DNA of 59,219 bases from SVTX01 sp045542075. Its GTDB lineage: Bacteria > Bacillota > Clostridia > Oscillospirales > CAG-272. Shown piece by piece: positions 40,620 to 49,786 of the stretch (positions are counted from its first letter, which is position 1; each line of letters begins with the position of its first letter). The stretch covers positions 1 through 59,219 of the forward strand of contig JAZQKI010000030.1 of assembly GCA_045542075.1 (NCBI GenBank). Direction: 5' to 3'. Below the pieces are notes generated by a model. It searched no databases and was not told where the DNA came from. It saw nothing but the letters and a program-made list of their open reading frames with translations. The position numbers were made by a program, and so were the translations under genes.

Positions 40620-43046
40620 TTATTTTATAGGCTTGATGTTCCAGAATTTCTCTGCGTATTCATCAATGCATCTGTCCGCGGCAAAATAGCCCGATGCCGC
40701 AGTATTAAGAAGTGACATTCTCGACCAATTTCTGCGGTCCGCGTATGCGGATATCATTTTGTCGTGAGTAAGTCTGTAGGACTCGAAATCAGCAAGACAC
40801 ATGAACGGGTCTGCTATGCCGTAGCCCGACGAAAGAAGATAGGTTGCTATATCGGCAAAGGACTCGCCCGCAAATCCGATATAGAGCTGATTTATGATCC
40901 TCTTGAGTCTCTCGTTATTTGCGTAAAATTCGGTGGAGTGGTAGCCACGGGTCCAGAGGTCCTCAACCTCCTTGGCGGTCATACCGAAGATAAACATGTT
41001 CTCCTCGCCTGCCGCCTGGAGCATCTCAATGTTTGCTCCGTCAAGCGTACCTATAGTCAAAGCTCCGTTTATCATGAGCTTCATACAACCCGTACCGCTC
41101 GCTTCCTTTCCCGCAAGAGAGATCTGCTCGGATATTTCAGCTGAGGGTATGAGTATTTCTGCCGTTGTGACGTCATAGTTTTCAAGGAATACAACGTCGA
41201 TCTTTTCCTTGATCTCGGGATGAGACTCAATATCCTTGGAAAGCGCGCAGATAAGCTGAATGATTCTCTTTGCCATCTGGTATCCGGGGGCTGCCTTTGC
41301 GCCGAAGATAAAGGTCTGAGGCTGGATCTCAAGGCTCGGATTGTTCCTTATATCGATATAAAGTCCAATAATATTGAGCACGTTAAGAAGCTGGCGCTTG
41401 TATTCATGCAATCTCTTTATCTGTACGTCAAAGACTGTGTGCGTGTTAAGCTTTTTGCCCGTCTTATGATACAAATGCTCGGCAAATTTCACCTTGTTGT
41501 CATGCTTTATCCTGCGGATCTGATCAAGCACTGCCTCATCATCCGCAAACTTTGCAAATTCCGAAAGCTCGACAGGGTTATGTCTGTATCCCGTGCCTAT
41601 CGTTTCATCGAGAAGATTTGCGAGAGCGGGGTTAGAATAGCACAACCAACGACGGTGAGCTATACCGTTTGTGACGTTGTCAAATCTATCGGGGTACATA
41701 TTGTAAAAATCGTTGAATACGCTCTTTTTGAGAATATCCGAGTGAAGCTTGGATACACCGTTTACAGAGTGTGAACCGACAACAGAAAGATTAGCCATTC
41801 TTACTGTGCCGTATCCCACGATGCTCATATTGGATATTCTCTGCCAGTTGCCGGGGAATGCCTGCCATGCCTCGCGGCAGAATCTCTCGTTTATTTCACA
41901 AACGATCTGATACATTCTGGGGAGCTTGAGTCTGAACAGATCCTCGTTCCACTTCTCAAGTGCCTCGGGCAAAACTGTGTGATTGGTGTAGGAGCATATC
42001 TTTACGACCTTACTCCACGCCTCTTCCCATGAATAGAAGTAATCGTCTATGAGTATTCTCATAAGCTCGGGAATACAGAGGGCGGGGTGAGTGTCGTTTA
42101 TATGAATAGCGACCTTATCCTCAAGGTTTGCGAGAGTACCATAGGTTGCCATATGGTCGCGAATGATACTCTGAACCGACGCGGAAACAAGGAAATACTG
42201 CTGTGACAGACGGAGAAGCTTGCCCTCCTCATGATTGTCAGAGGGGTAAAGAACCTTGCATATAGCCTCAGCTCTTGTACTGTTCTGCACTGCCTGAGCG
42301 TACTGTCCCTGTGTGAAAAGACTCATATTGAAATTGTGTATATCTCTTGCCTTCCAGAGACGGAGACGGCTCGCCGCTTTGCTGTCAGCACCCGATATCA
42401 TCATATCGTAGGGTATAGCCTCTATTTCCTCCGCATCCTCGTAATATACCTCCATATGTCCCTCAGTCCATCTCTCCTTTACCTTTCCGCCAAAGCGTAC
42501 GACAAAGGGACGGTCGGTTCTCGGAACAAGCCAGACGTCTCCGCCGGGAAGCCAAACGTCAGGAAGCTCTACCTGCATGCCGTCAACTATCTTCTGCTTG
42601 AACAAGCCGTATTCGTAGCAGATGGAAAATCCTGTTGCGGGATAGTCAAGAGACGAGAGAGAATCCATAAAGCAGGCAGCGAGTCTGCCAAGACCTCCGT
42701 TACCGAGTCCTGCATCGGGCTCGCAATCATAGAGAGAGTCAAGCTCTACACCAAAGCTGCCAAGAGCCTGGGAATATTCATCGACAAGACCGAGATTGTA
42801 GAGATTTGTCTTGAGAGAGCGACCAAGCAAAAATTCCATGCACATATAATACACGCGCTTTGCTCCCTGTCCGTTTACTTCCTTTTTGAATGCGCCTCGT
42901 TTTTCGGTGAGAATGTCTCTTACGGTGATGGCAACCGCCTTATACATCTGCTCCTTGGATGCTTCGGCGGGTGTACAGCCGAAGTATCTTGAGAGCTTTA
43001 CTTCAATATTTTCTTTGATTTGCGTTGAGTTAAGATTCGTGTTCAT
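40620..43046 (-). CDS. glgP: Glycogen phosphorylase
   Basis: 808 residues, GT35. Removes glucose-1-phosphate from glycogen ends. The PLP-binding lysine is K656 in EASGTGCMKLMINGALTIGTLDGAN. The N-terminus has VYYMCMEFLLGRSL and GNGGLGRLAACFMDS, both family hallmarks, and NGVAHRRWL appears as NGIAHRRWLCYSNP. ATG 43046 has GAAAGG 7 nt upstream; the longer reading begins beyond the hairpin at 43061-43079. It is the fifth gene of the glycogen operon. Confidence 0.96.
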   Translation of the reverse strand: MNTNLNSTQIKENIEVKLSRYFGCTPAEASKEQMYKAVAITVRDILTEKRGAFKKEVNGQGAKRVYYMCMEFLLGRSLKTNLYNLGLVDEYSQALGSFGVELDSLYDCEPDAGLGNGGLGRLAACFMDSLSSLDYPATGFSICYEYGLFKQKIVDGMQVELPDVWLPGGDVWLVPRTDRPFVVRFGGKVKERWTEGHMEVYYEDAEEIEAIPYDMMISGADSKAASRLRLWKARDIHNFNMSLFTQGQYAQAVQNSTRAEAICKVLYPSDNHEEGKLLRLSQQYFLVSASVQSIIRDHMATYGTLANLEDKVAIHINDTHPALCIPELMRILIDDYFYSWEEAWSKVVKICSYTNHTVLPEALEKWNEDLFRLKLPRMYQIVCEINERFCREAWQAFPGNWQRISNMSIVGYGTVRMANLSVVGSHSVNGVSKLHSDILKKSVFNDFYNMYPDRFDNVTNGIAHRRWLCYSNPALANLLDETIGTGYRHNPVELSEFAKFADDEAVLDQIRRIKHDNKVKFAEHLYHKTGKKLNTHTVFDVQIKRLHEYKRQLLNVLNIIGLYIDIRNNPSLEIQPQTFIFGAKAAPGYQMAKRIIQLICALSKDIESHPEIKEKIDVVFLENYDVTTAEILIPSAEISEQISLAGKEASGTGCMKLMINGALTIGTLDGANIEMLQAAGEENMFIFGMTAKEVEDLWTRGYHSTEFYANNERLKRIINQLYIGFAGESFADIATYLLSSGYGIADPFMCLADFESYRLTHDKMISAYADRRNWSRMSLLNTAASGYFAADRCIDEYAEKFWNIKPIK

Positions 43047-43060
43047 TAAAGGGCCTTTCC

Positions 43061-43079
43061 GTGACGGCGTGTCCGTCAC
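43061..43079 (-). other. Intergenic hairpin upstream of the glgP ribosome binding site
   Basis: 7-bp stem GTGACGG / CCGTCAC with a 5-nt loop, directly abutting the glgP Shine-Dalgarno, between glgA and glgP. There is no U run. It may set processing or relative expression. Confidence 0.5.
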
Positions 43080-43095
43080 ATAAAATGATATTTGA

Positions 43096-44538
43096 TCAAA
43101 TTGATTCGTACATTTCCATGTACCTTTGAGCCGACGTCTTCCAGGAGAAATCCGTTCCCATTATCTTGCTTGCGAATTTCTTGTATTTTTTCTTGTCGGC
43201 ATACATCTCGAGTGCCGCGTTTATGCGATCGTAAAGCTCGTAGGATGAATAATTTGCGAAGGTAAATCCGTTTCCGAGCAGCTCTCCGTCCTTTTCCCAA
43301 TAGGGCTTTATGGAATCATAGAGTCCTCCCGTCTCGCGAACTACGGGAATAGCACCGTATCTTGACGCGATCATCTGGGACAGTCCGCAGGGCTCGCTCT
43401 TTGAAGGCATTACGAAAATATCCGCAGAAGCATATATCTTCTTTGAGAGGTCTCTGTCATAAAGCATAAGCGCTCTGACCTTGTCAGGATAAGCGTGCTG
43501 AAGTCCCATAAAGAAATCCTCATACTGCTGCTCACCCTTGCCAAGCACTACAAGCTGAACGTCGCGCTCATAAACCAGCTGATAAGCCATATCACGCACA
43601 AGGTCAAGTCCCTTGTGGGTGGCAAGTCTGGATATTATTGCGATCATAGGAACGTCGTCTCTTTCGGGAAGACCGTAGCTTCTCTGAAGATCGCGCTTAT
43701 TCTCTGCCTTTGCAGATATAAAATTACGTCTGTCGTAATTCTTGAAAATAGCCTCGTCCTTTGAAGGATTGTAATAATCGTAGTCTATTCCGTTGAGGAT
43801 ACCTGTGAGCTTGTGAGAATTTCTGTAAAGGACGTGATATAGTCCGTGGGAATACTCCCAGCCCTTTATTTCCTCAGCATATCTGGGGCTTACTGTGCTG
43901 ACCATATCGGCGCACTCTATTGCCGCCTTCATAAGATTAATACAGTCGTCATATCGCATAAGGGCGTAATACTCGGGGCCGAGATCAAATACCTCGCCGA
44001 GAATTGCGGGATCGTATTTTCCCTGATACTCTATATTATGTATAGTAAATACGCTCTTTATATTCTCATATCCGTCTCTGTGATGAAATTTTGTATTGAG
44101 ATACACCACAGAAAGTGCCGACTGCCAATCGTTTGCGTGAAGCACGTCGGGATAAAAGTCTATGTGAGGCAGCATCTCAAGCACAGCCTTGCAGAAATAC
44201 GCGTATCTTTCGCCGTCGTCGAAAAAGCCGTAAAGACCTCCGTCACGCTTGAAATAATACTCGTTATCTATAAAGTAGTACTTGACACCGTCCTTCTCAA
44301 GACTTAAAACGCCGCAGTACAGATTTCTCCACGCGAGGCTGACCGTAAAAATAGCCTCGGTCTTCATCTGTGCTCTCCATTTATCGGAGATGGCAGAATA
44401 CAAGGGCATAACGACTCTTACGTCATTTTCACGGCTGAGAGACTTAAGGGCTGCGGGAAGCGATCCCATAACGTCGCCAAGTCCGCCCGTTGCGGCAAAC
44501 GGCATTGTCTCCGCGCCTACAAAAAGTATTTTCTTCAT
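43096..44538 (-). CDS. glgA: Glycogen synthase (ADP-glucose type)
   Basis: 480 residues, GT5. Elongates alpha-1,4-glucan from ADP-glucose. The N-terminal ADP-glucose motif is ATGGLGDVMGSLP (the KTGGL-equivalent, with A for K). LHANDWQSAL and TIHNIEYQGKY follow; the C-terminal GT-B domain has SRLATHKGLDL and MPSKSEPCGLSQMIA, the retaining-enzyme E motif region. AAAGGGAG precedes the ATG. It lies between glgD and glgP. Confidence 0.95.
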   Translation of the reverse strand: MKKILFVGAETMPFAATGGLGDVMGSLPAALKSLSRENDVRVVMPLYSAISDKWRAQMKTEAIFTVSLAWRNLYCGVLSLEKDGVKYYFIDNEYYFKRDGGLYGFFDDGERYAYFCKAVLEMLPHIDFYPDVLHANDWQSALSVVYLNTKFHHRDGYENIKSVFTIHNIEYQGKYDPAILGEVFDLGPEYYALMRYDDCINLMKAAIECADMVSTVSPRYAEEIKGWEYSHGLYHVLYRNSHKLTGILNGIDYDYYNPSKDEAIFKNYDRRNFISAKAENKRDLQRSYGLPERDDVPMIAIISRLATHKGLDLVRDMAYQLVYERDVQLVVLGKGEQQYEDFFMGLQHAYPDKVRALMLYDRDLSKKIYASADIFVMPSKSEPCGLSQMIASRYGAIPVVRETGGLYDSIKPYWEKDGELLGNGFTFANYSSYELYDRINAALEMYADKKKYKKFASKIMGTDFSWKTSAQRYMEMYESI

Positions 44539-44562
44539 ATTATCTCCCTTTCTGAGCTTGGC

Positions 44563-45693
44563 TTATACAGTTACGCGCTTACCGATAAAGAACGGCATAG
44601 TCTCATGTCCCGAAAGAACACGTCCGTTCTTGACCATTACGTTCTTGTCCGCTACAACACAGTTAAGCGATGCGCCCTCGCAGATGTAAGCGTCCTGGAA
44701 AAGTATGGAGTTCTTTACCACCGCGCCGCGGCTTACGTGAACGCCTCTGAATATAATAGAATTCTCGACCGTTCCTTCTATAACACATCCGTCTGCAATA
44801 ACGGAATTTTTCACCTGCGCGCCGTCGCAGTATCGGGTGGGGGCAGAATTACGAACCTTTGTGAGTATGGGGTAATTCTTATCCCCGAAGAGATTCTCTC
44901 TTACACCGCGCTTAAGAAGCTGCATAGAGCAGGCAAAATAAGTCTCCATAGAGTTTATGTTTGCGTGGAATCCGTCGTATTCATATATTCTGTAGTTTGC
45001 CTTGCCCACCTCGCGTGCAAGAATATCGTGCAAAAATCTGTGATATCCGCGAGCCATGGAATTCTGCATAATGCTTACAAGATACGAGCGCTTTACGATC
45101 ATTATGTTCGTGTAAACGCGGGTAATTCCGTCAAAGCGCTTTTTCTCGGACAGATCGGTAACTCTGCCGGTTTCATCGGCGTCAATAACCATTATCTTTT
45201 CCGCAGAAACCTTATCTGTAAGATCCTCAGTCTTTGTAATGAACGTAATGTCCGCTCCGCTCTTGTCATGCTCGGCTATGACCTTTGTAAGATCTATGTT
45301 GCAGATTATGTCACAGTCTGCCAATACAAGATGATCTTCCTTACATCTGTTAATAAAGTTTGCAGCTCCCATTATAGCCTCAAGTCTTGAGGAGGAGAGT
45401 CCGGATGCATTGTTATCAAAGGATGTTATGTGAGGGGGGAGTATCTTGATACCACCCGAGCGTCTCGCAAGATCCCAGTCCTTGCCTGTTCCGAGATGGT
45501 CCAGAAGGGACTCGTAATTGTTGTTGGCAATAACGCCAACCTTTGTTATTCCCGAATTTACCATATTCGAGAGCATGAAATCGATAAGTCTGTATCTTGC
45601 TCCGAAGGGTACGCTTGCCATAGTTCTTGTTCTTGTAAGCTCGGGTATAGTATTATCGTGTATATTCGCAAATATAAGTCCTGCTACTGTCAT
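44563..45693 (-). CDS. glgD: Glucose-1-phosphate adenylyltransferase subunit GlgD
   Basis: 376 residues. The non-catalytic partner that modulates GlgC in Firmicutes. It has the nucleotidyltransferase fold (FGARYRLIDFMLSNMVNSGI, LADCDIICNID) but lacks the GGxGxRL nucleotide-binding motif seen in the neighbouring GlgC, starting instead LIFANIHDNTIPELT. The C-terminal left-handed beta-helix (hexapeptide-type) runs from about residue 290. AGGAGG precedes the ATG; glgC ends 15 nt upstream. Confidence 0.94.
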   Translation of the reverse strand: MTVAGLIFANIHDNTIPELTRTRTMASVPFGARYRLIDFMLSNMVNSGITKVGVIANNNYESLLDHLGTGKDWDLARRSGGIKILPPHITSFDNNASGLSSSRLEAIMGAANFINRCKEDHLVLADCDIICNIDLTKVIAEHDKSGADITFITKTEDLTDKVSAEKIMVIDADETGRVTDLSEKKRFDGITRVYTNIMIVKRSYLVSIMQNSMARGYHRFLHDILAREVGKANYRIYEYDGFHANINSMETYFACSMQLLKRGVRENLFGDKNYPILTKVRNSAPTRYCDGAQVKNSVIADGCVIEGTVENSIIFRGVHVSRGAVVKNSILFQDAYICEGASLNCVVADKNVMVKNGRVLSGHETMPFFIGKRVTV

Positions 45694-45708
45694 ATCCGTT
45701 CCCTCCTG

Positions 45709-46896
45709 TTATTTTGATTCACTTATCATAGCGCCGTCTTCAACAACAGCACCGCTTTGTATCTCTACGTCCTCGCCTATTACGGTCACGCCCTTGGCGC
45801 TTGCACGGGGTGCGCCTACCTTGGCGTTTGCGCCGACAGTAACGCCTGTGTCAACAATAGCGTATCTCACGTCCGCGCCGGTATGGATAGTCAAGTCACC
45901 CATAAGAACGCAGTCCTCAACGTACGCGCCTGCCTCTATTCTGACATTTGCGCCGATAACGCAATTCTTAACCTTACCGTATATCTCACAGCCCTCGGTC
46001 ATATAGCAGTTCTCTATTTCCGCCTCGCAGCCTACGAATTGAGGTCCGCGCGCAGAGTGTCTTGAATATATTTTCCATTCGTCGCCGCCGATATTGAGCA
46101 CAGGATTGCTTCCGAGAAGGTCCATGTTAGCTTCCCAGAGAGAGGAGATGGTTCCTACGTCCTTCCAATATCCCTCAAAGCTATATGCAAACATTCTCTG
46201 TCCGTCTGCAAGCATGTTGGGAATTATGTTCTTTCCGAAGTCGTTGGAGGAATTTTCGTCCGCCTCGTCCGCAACAAGGTACTGCTCAAGCTTATCGCGT
46301 CTGAATATGTATATACCCATGGACGCTTTGGTGCTGTCAGGATTCTTGGGCTTTTCGGTGAACTTATATATTGTTCCGTCATCGTGAGTGCTCATAATAC
46401 CGAAGCGGCTTGCCTCCTCGATCGGCACGTCTATAACGGCAATAGTACAGTCCGCATTCTTTTCCTTGTGATATGCGAGCATTTTCGCATAGTCCATCTT
46501 GTAGATGTGGTCGCCCGAAAGGATAACTACGTGGTCTGTTTCGTATCTGTTGATAAACTGAAGATTCTGATAAATAGCATTTGCTGTGCCCTTGTACCAG
46601 TCCGCGGATTTCTGTCCCTGGTAAGGAGGAAGCACTGTGACTCCACCCCATACTCTGTCAAGGTCCCAAGGCTGACCGTTTCCGATGTATTCGTTAAGCA
46701 CGAGTGGCTGATACTGCGTAAGAACTCCGACGGTGTCAATACCCGAGTTTATGCAGTTTGAGAGCGGAAAGTCGATGATTCGGTATTTTCCGCCGAACTG
46801 TACCGCAGGCTTTGCGGTCTTTGTTGTAAGCGCGTAAAGTCTTGAACCCTGTCCGCCAGCCAAGAGCATAGCGACACATTCTTTCTTCTTGAACAT
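45709..46896 (-). CDS. glgC: Glucose-1-phosphate adenylyltransferase
   Basis: 395 residues. Makes ADP-glucose from ATP and glucose-1-phosphate, the committed step of glycogen synthesis. The catalytic motif GGQGSRLYALT is at residues ~14-24, with KPAVQFGGKYRIIDFPLSN and the WYKGTANAIYQN segment following; the metal-binding Asp is in ILSGDHIYKMD. A C-terminal beta-helix runs from about residue 290. AAGGAG lies 7 nt before the ATG. It is the second gene of the operon, followed by its partner GlgD. Confidence 0.97.
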   Translation of the reverse strand: MFKKKECVAMLLAGGQGSRLYALTTKTAKPAVQFGGKYRIIDFPLSNCINSGIDTVGVLTQYQPLVLNEYIGNGQPWDLDRVWGGVTVLPPYQGQKSADWYKGTANAIYQNLQFINRYETDHVVILSGDHIYKMDYAKMLAYHKEKNADCTIAVIDVPIEEASRFGIMSTHDDGTIYKFTEKPKNPDSTKASMGIYIFRRDKLEQYLVADEADENSSNDFGKNIIPNMLADGQRMFAYSFEGYWKDVGTISSLWEANMDLLGSNPVLNIGGDEWKIYSRHSARGPQFVGCEAEIENCYMTEGCEIYGKVKNCVIGANVRIEAGAYVEDCVLMGDLTIHTGADVRYAIVDTGVTVGANAKVGAPRASAKGVTVIGEDVEIQSGAVVEDGAMISESK

Positions 46897-46967
46897 AGAC
46901 TTGTCTCCTTAAATTTTTAATATGTTTTTAGGTCTCGCGTTATATATTTATGCATTGGGTCTCGTGG

Positions 46968-48902
46968 TTATTTTGTTTTTTTGACGCGGCGCGTCTTACG
47001 CGTAGGCTTTGCGGGTGCCTTTTTTTCTCTGTCAAAGTAAAGTATACATGCACCAAGCGGAGGCATACGGAAATGCAGAGTCTCCTCTTCAAGCTCTAAA
47101 ACACTTTCAAGCTCAGCCCCCGTGTTCGTAACACCGCTTCCGCCGTATCTCTGATCATCGGAGTTGAACAGCTCCTTGTAAACTCCCGCGCGCTCTACCT
47201 TTATTGTGAAGTTCTCGTAGGTCTCGGGGGTAAAATTCAGAACTACTATAAGCTCTTTACCTCCCTCACCTATTCTGCGGAAGGATATGATGCTTCTCGG
47301 AGAGTCATCGGCGTCTATCCACTGGAAGCCCTCCCAGGAATCATCTATCTGCCAAAGCTCGGGACGGCAGAGGTACAGGTTATTTATCTCCGCGCAGTAG
47401 AGCTGATATTTTGCGTGCATATCGTAGTCAAGCATGAACCACTCAATGCCGTCGTCATAATTCCACTCTCTGAACTGCGCTATTTCATTACCCATAAAGT
47501 TGAGCTTTTTGCCGGGATGAGTCATCTGCCACGCAAGGAACACCCTTGCCCCGGCAAACTTTCTCCAATAGTCTCCCGTCATCTTGTCCACAAAGGACTT
47601 TTTGCCGTGTACCACCTCGTCGTGAGATATGGGAAGCACGTATTTTTCGTTAAACGCATACATAAGCGGGAACGTGAGCTTGTCGTGATGATATTTTCTG
47701 TGTATATGCTCTTCCTTGGCATATGACAGGGTGTCGTTCATCCAGCCCATATTCCACTTCATATCAAATCCCAAGCCGTCATTCTCAAAGCCCGTAATAT
47801 TGCTCCACGCGCTTGACTCCTCTGCGATCGTGAGCACGTCGGGGTACTCGCTCTTTATTGACGAGTTGAGCTTTTTGAAGAATGCTATCGCCTCAAGATT
47901 TCGGTTGTCACCGTATATATTCGGCACCCACTCGCCCGGCATTCTGTCATAGTCCAGATAAAGCATTGACGCAACCGCATCCACACGCAAGCCGTCGATA
48001 TGGTACTTGTCTATCCAATAGAACGCGTTTGAGACGAGGAAAGACTGAACCTCCTCACGTCCAACGTCAAAGCATCTCGTTCCCCAGCCCTTATGCTCCA
48101 TACGGTCCTTGCCCTGATACTCATAAAGCGGCTGACCGTCAAACTCATAAAGACCGAACGCATCCTTGGGAAAATGCGCAGGCACCCAGTCCATAATAAC
48201 GCCTATTCCCGCCGTGTGCATTATGTCTATGAAATTCATAAGCTGATGAGGTGTGCCGAAGCGCGCAGTAGGAGCATAGTATCCTCCCACCTGATAACCC
48301 CACGAGCCGTCAAAGGGATGCTCGGATACGGGCATTATCTCGATATGTGTATATCCCATCTGCTTTACGTAAGGCGCAAGATCGTCGGCGATTTCCTTAT
48401 AGTTGAAATAGCTTCCGTCCTCGTGTCTCTTCCAGGAGCCGAGATGCAGCTCGTATATATTCATGGGCTGCTTGTAAAAGCCCTCTTTGCTTATGTCAAG
48501 ACGGAGAGACAACCATCCCTCGTCATGCCATTCGTATTCCTTTTCTATGTCGTATATGACACTTGCCGCCTCGGGAGGTGAATCCATAACAACTCCGTAC
48601 GGGTCGGACTTGAATATCTCCCTTCCGTGGTTTACCAGCTTATACTTGTAAATGTCTCCCTGCTTTACGGTGTCTGCGGGAATACAAGCCTCCCAGATAC
48701 CTCCGCCGCTGACTCTGTACATAGGGCATTCGTTTGACCAGGAATTAAAGCTTCCCACAACAAAAGCAGCCTCTGCGTTAGGCGCCCAGACTCTGAAGAA
48801 GATCTTATCATCTTCCCTATGAGCTCCCATGTAATTGTAAGCTCGGCGTGACGTTCCCTGATGAAACAGATATTGATGCTCAGAATAATTTTTATCTGCC
48901 AT
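46968..48902 (-). CDS. glgB: 1,4-alpha-glucan branching enzyme
   Basis: 644 residues, GH13 (GlgB). Introduces alpha-1,6 branches into glycogen. The N-terminal CBM48 (residues ~30-120, FFRVWAPNAEAAFVVGSFN) precedes the barrel, which has GYTHIEIMPVSEHP, VIMDWVPAHFP, DGLRVDAVASMLY (nucleophile Asp), TIAEESSAW (acid/base Glu) and ISHDEVVHGKKS. The C-terminal tail is Lys/Arg-rich (KPTRKTRRVKKTK). GGAGGG lies 6 nt before the ATG. It is the first gene of the glycogen operon. Confidence 0.96.
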   Translation of the reverse strand: MADKNYSEHQYLFHQGTSRRAYNYMGAHREDDKIFFRVWAPNAEAAFVVGSFNSWSNECPMYRVSGGGIWEACIPADTVKQGDIYKYKLVNHGREIFKSDPYGVVMDSPPEAASVIYDIEKEYEWHDEGWLSLRLDISKEGFYKQPMNIYELHLGSWKRHEDGSYFNYKEIADDLAPYVKQMGYTHIEIMPVSEHPFDGSWGYQVGGYYAPTARFGTPHQLMNFIDIMHTAGIGVIMDWVPAHFPKDAFGLYEFDGQPLYEYQGKDRMEHKGWGTRCFDVGREEVQSFLVSNAFYWIDKYHIDGLRVDAVASMLYLDYDRMPGEWVPNIYGDNRNLEAIAFFKKLNSSIKSEYPDVLTIAEESSAWSNITGFENDGLGFDMKWNMGWMNDTLSYAKEEHIHRKYHHDKLTFPLMYAFNEKYVLPISHDEVVHGKKSFVDKMTGDYWRKFAGARVFLAWQMTHPGKKLNFMGNEIAQFREWNYDDGIEWFMLDYDMHAKYQLYCAEINNLYLCRPELWQIDDSWEGFQWIDADDSPRSIISFRRIGEGGKELIVVLNFTPETYENFTIKVERAGVYKELFNSDDQRYGGSGVTNTGAELESVLELEEETLHFRMPPLGACILYFDREKKAPAKPTRKTRRVKKTK

Positions 48903-48959
48903 AAGTCCCTCCGAAATAAGTTTGATTTTTACAACTTTTTACATATTTACTCATCCTAA

Positions 48960-48988
48960 ATTATATCACATAACGCCTTCTTTGTCAA
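48960..48988 (-). promoter_or_regulatory. Sigma-A promoter of the glycogen operon
   Basis: Minus-strand TTGACA (48983-48988), 17 nt, TATAAT (48960-48965), full consensus. It should drive glgB through the FolC-like gene. Confidence 0.9.
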
Positions 48989-49058
48989 TGACCAAATGTC
49001 GGAATATTTACGGCAGATAACACCAACTTGCCTATTTTTTCAAAAACCTCTCACAGAC

Positions 49059-49086
49059 TTGACACATTTTCTTTTTATGATATAAT
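49059..49086 (+). promoter_or_regulatory. Sigma-A promoter of the Gld-type ABC genes
   Basis: TTGACA (49059-49064), 16 nt, TATAAT (49081-49086). Divergent from the glycogen operon promoter. Confidence 0.85.
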
Positions 49087-49123
49087 TATAATTGAGTGAA
49101 ATGAGCGCTTGGAGGCAAGGACA

Positions 49124-49786
49124 TTGATAAAAATAACTAATCTGACCATAAAGCATGGCGGCATCCCGCGGCTGGACAATATATCTCTTACCGTACCCCC
49201 AAAAACCATTTTCGGTATTCTTTGTCAGGATAGGGCACAGAGAATAACACTTATGCAAGCCCTCGCGGGAGTTTCCACCGTCGATGACGGCGAGATCCTG
49301 ATCTGTGGCAACAATATAAATACCGATAGACAAAAAACACAGCTTAATATGAGCTATATGCCCGAAAATATGCCTTTTTATGAGGACATGACGGTTATAG
49401 AATATCTTTCGTTTATATCCGAGGCAAAGCGGATGGAATACGGGCAAGCTCAGAAAGGCATTAAAGATTCCCTTACCTCGACAAATCTTCTTGCGGTCAA
49501 GGATGCGCTGATATCCAAGTTAACTCCTACTGGCAAGGCAAGACTTGGCATTGCTCAGGCAATAATTTCGAACCCCTCTGTAGTTCTCTTTGATCACCCC
49601 ACGTACGGACTTAACAAGAACGAATCTCAGGAAATTTTCAAGCTAATACGAACCCTTACCCGCTCCAGATGTGTCATCATAACATCGGAAGACCCACAGG
49701 TATTCAACTTTTGTGACAATGGAGCAAGGCTCTCCGACGGAAGACTTGACACGAACACTCAATCATATTTTGGAGGGACAAGGTAA
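49124..49786 (+). CDS. GldA-like ABC ATP-binding protein with all catalytic motifs eroded
   Basis: 220 residues. It aligns along its whole length with ABC-2/GldA-type ATPases, but the core motifs are changed. Where Walker A should read GxxGPNGAGKTT it has GILCQDRAQRIT (31-42), so the lysine and three glycines are gone. The signature LSGGQ is LTPTG. Walker B is VVLFDHPT, with His for the catalytic Glu. The H-loop STH is TSED. Such a protein is unlikely to hydrolyse ATP by itself. The start is TTG 49124, with GGAGG 8 nt upstream; an earlier TTG at 49109 overlaps that site. Its stop overlaps the next start (TAATG). Confidence 0.8.
   Translation: MIKITNLTIKHGGIPRLDNISLTVPPKTIFGILCQDRAQRITLMQALAGVSTVDDGEILICGNNINTDRQKTQLNMSYMPENMPFYEDMTVIEYLSFISEAKRMEYGQAQKGIKDSLTSTNLLAVKDALISKLTPTGKARLGIAQAIISNPSVVLFDHPTYGLNKNESQEIFKLIRTLTRSRCVIITSEDPQVFNFCDNGARLSDGRLDTNTQSYFGGTR

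Noticed and set aside
42231..42992. 253-codon plus-strand frame opposite glgP
   Set aside because: Antisense shadow of a certain gene, with no ribosome binding site or recognisable product.
44563..45693. GlgD lacking the catalytic GGxGxRL motif
   Set aside because: This is the standard form of the regulatory GlgD subunit in Firmicutes.
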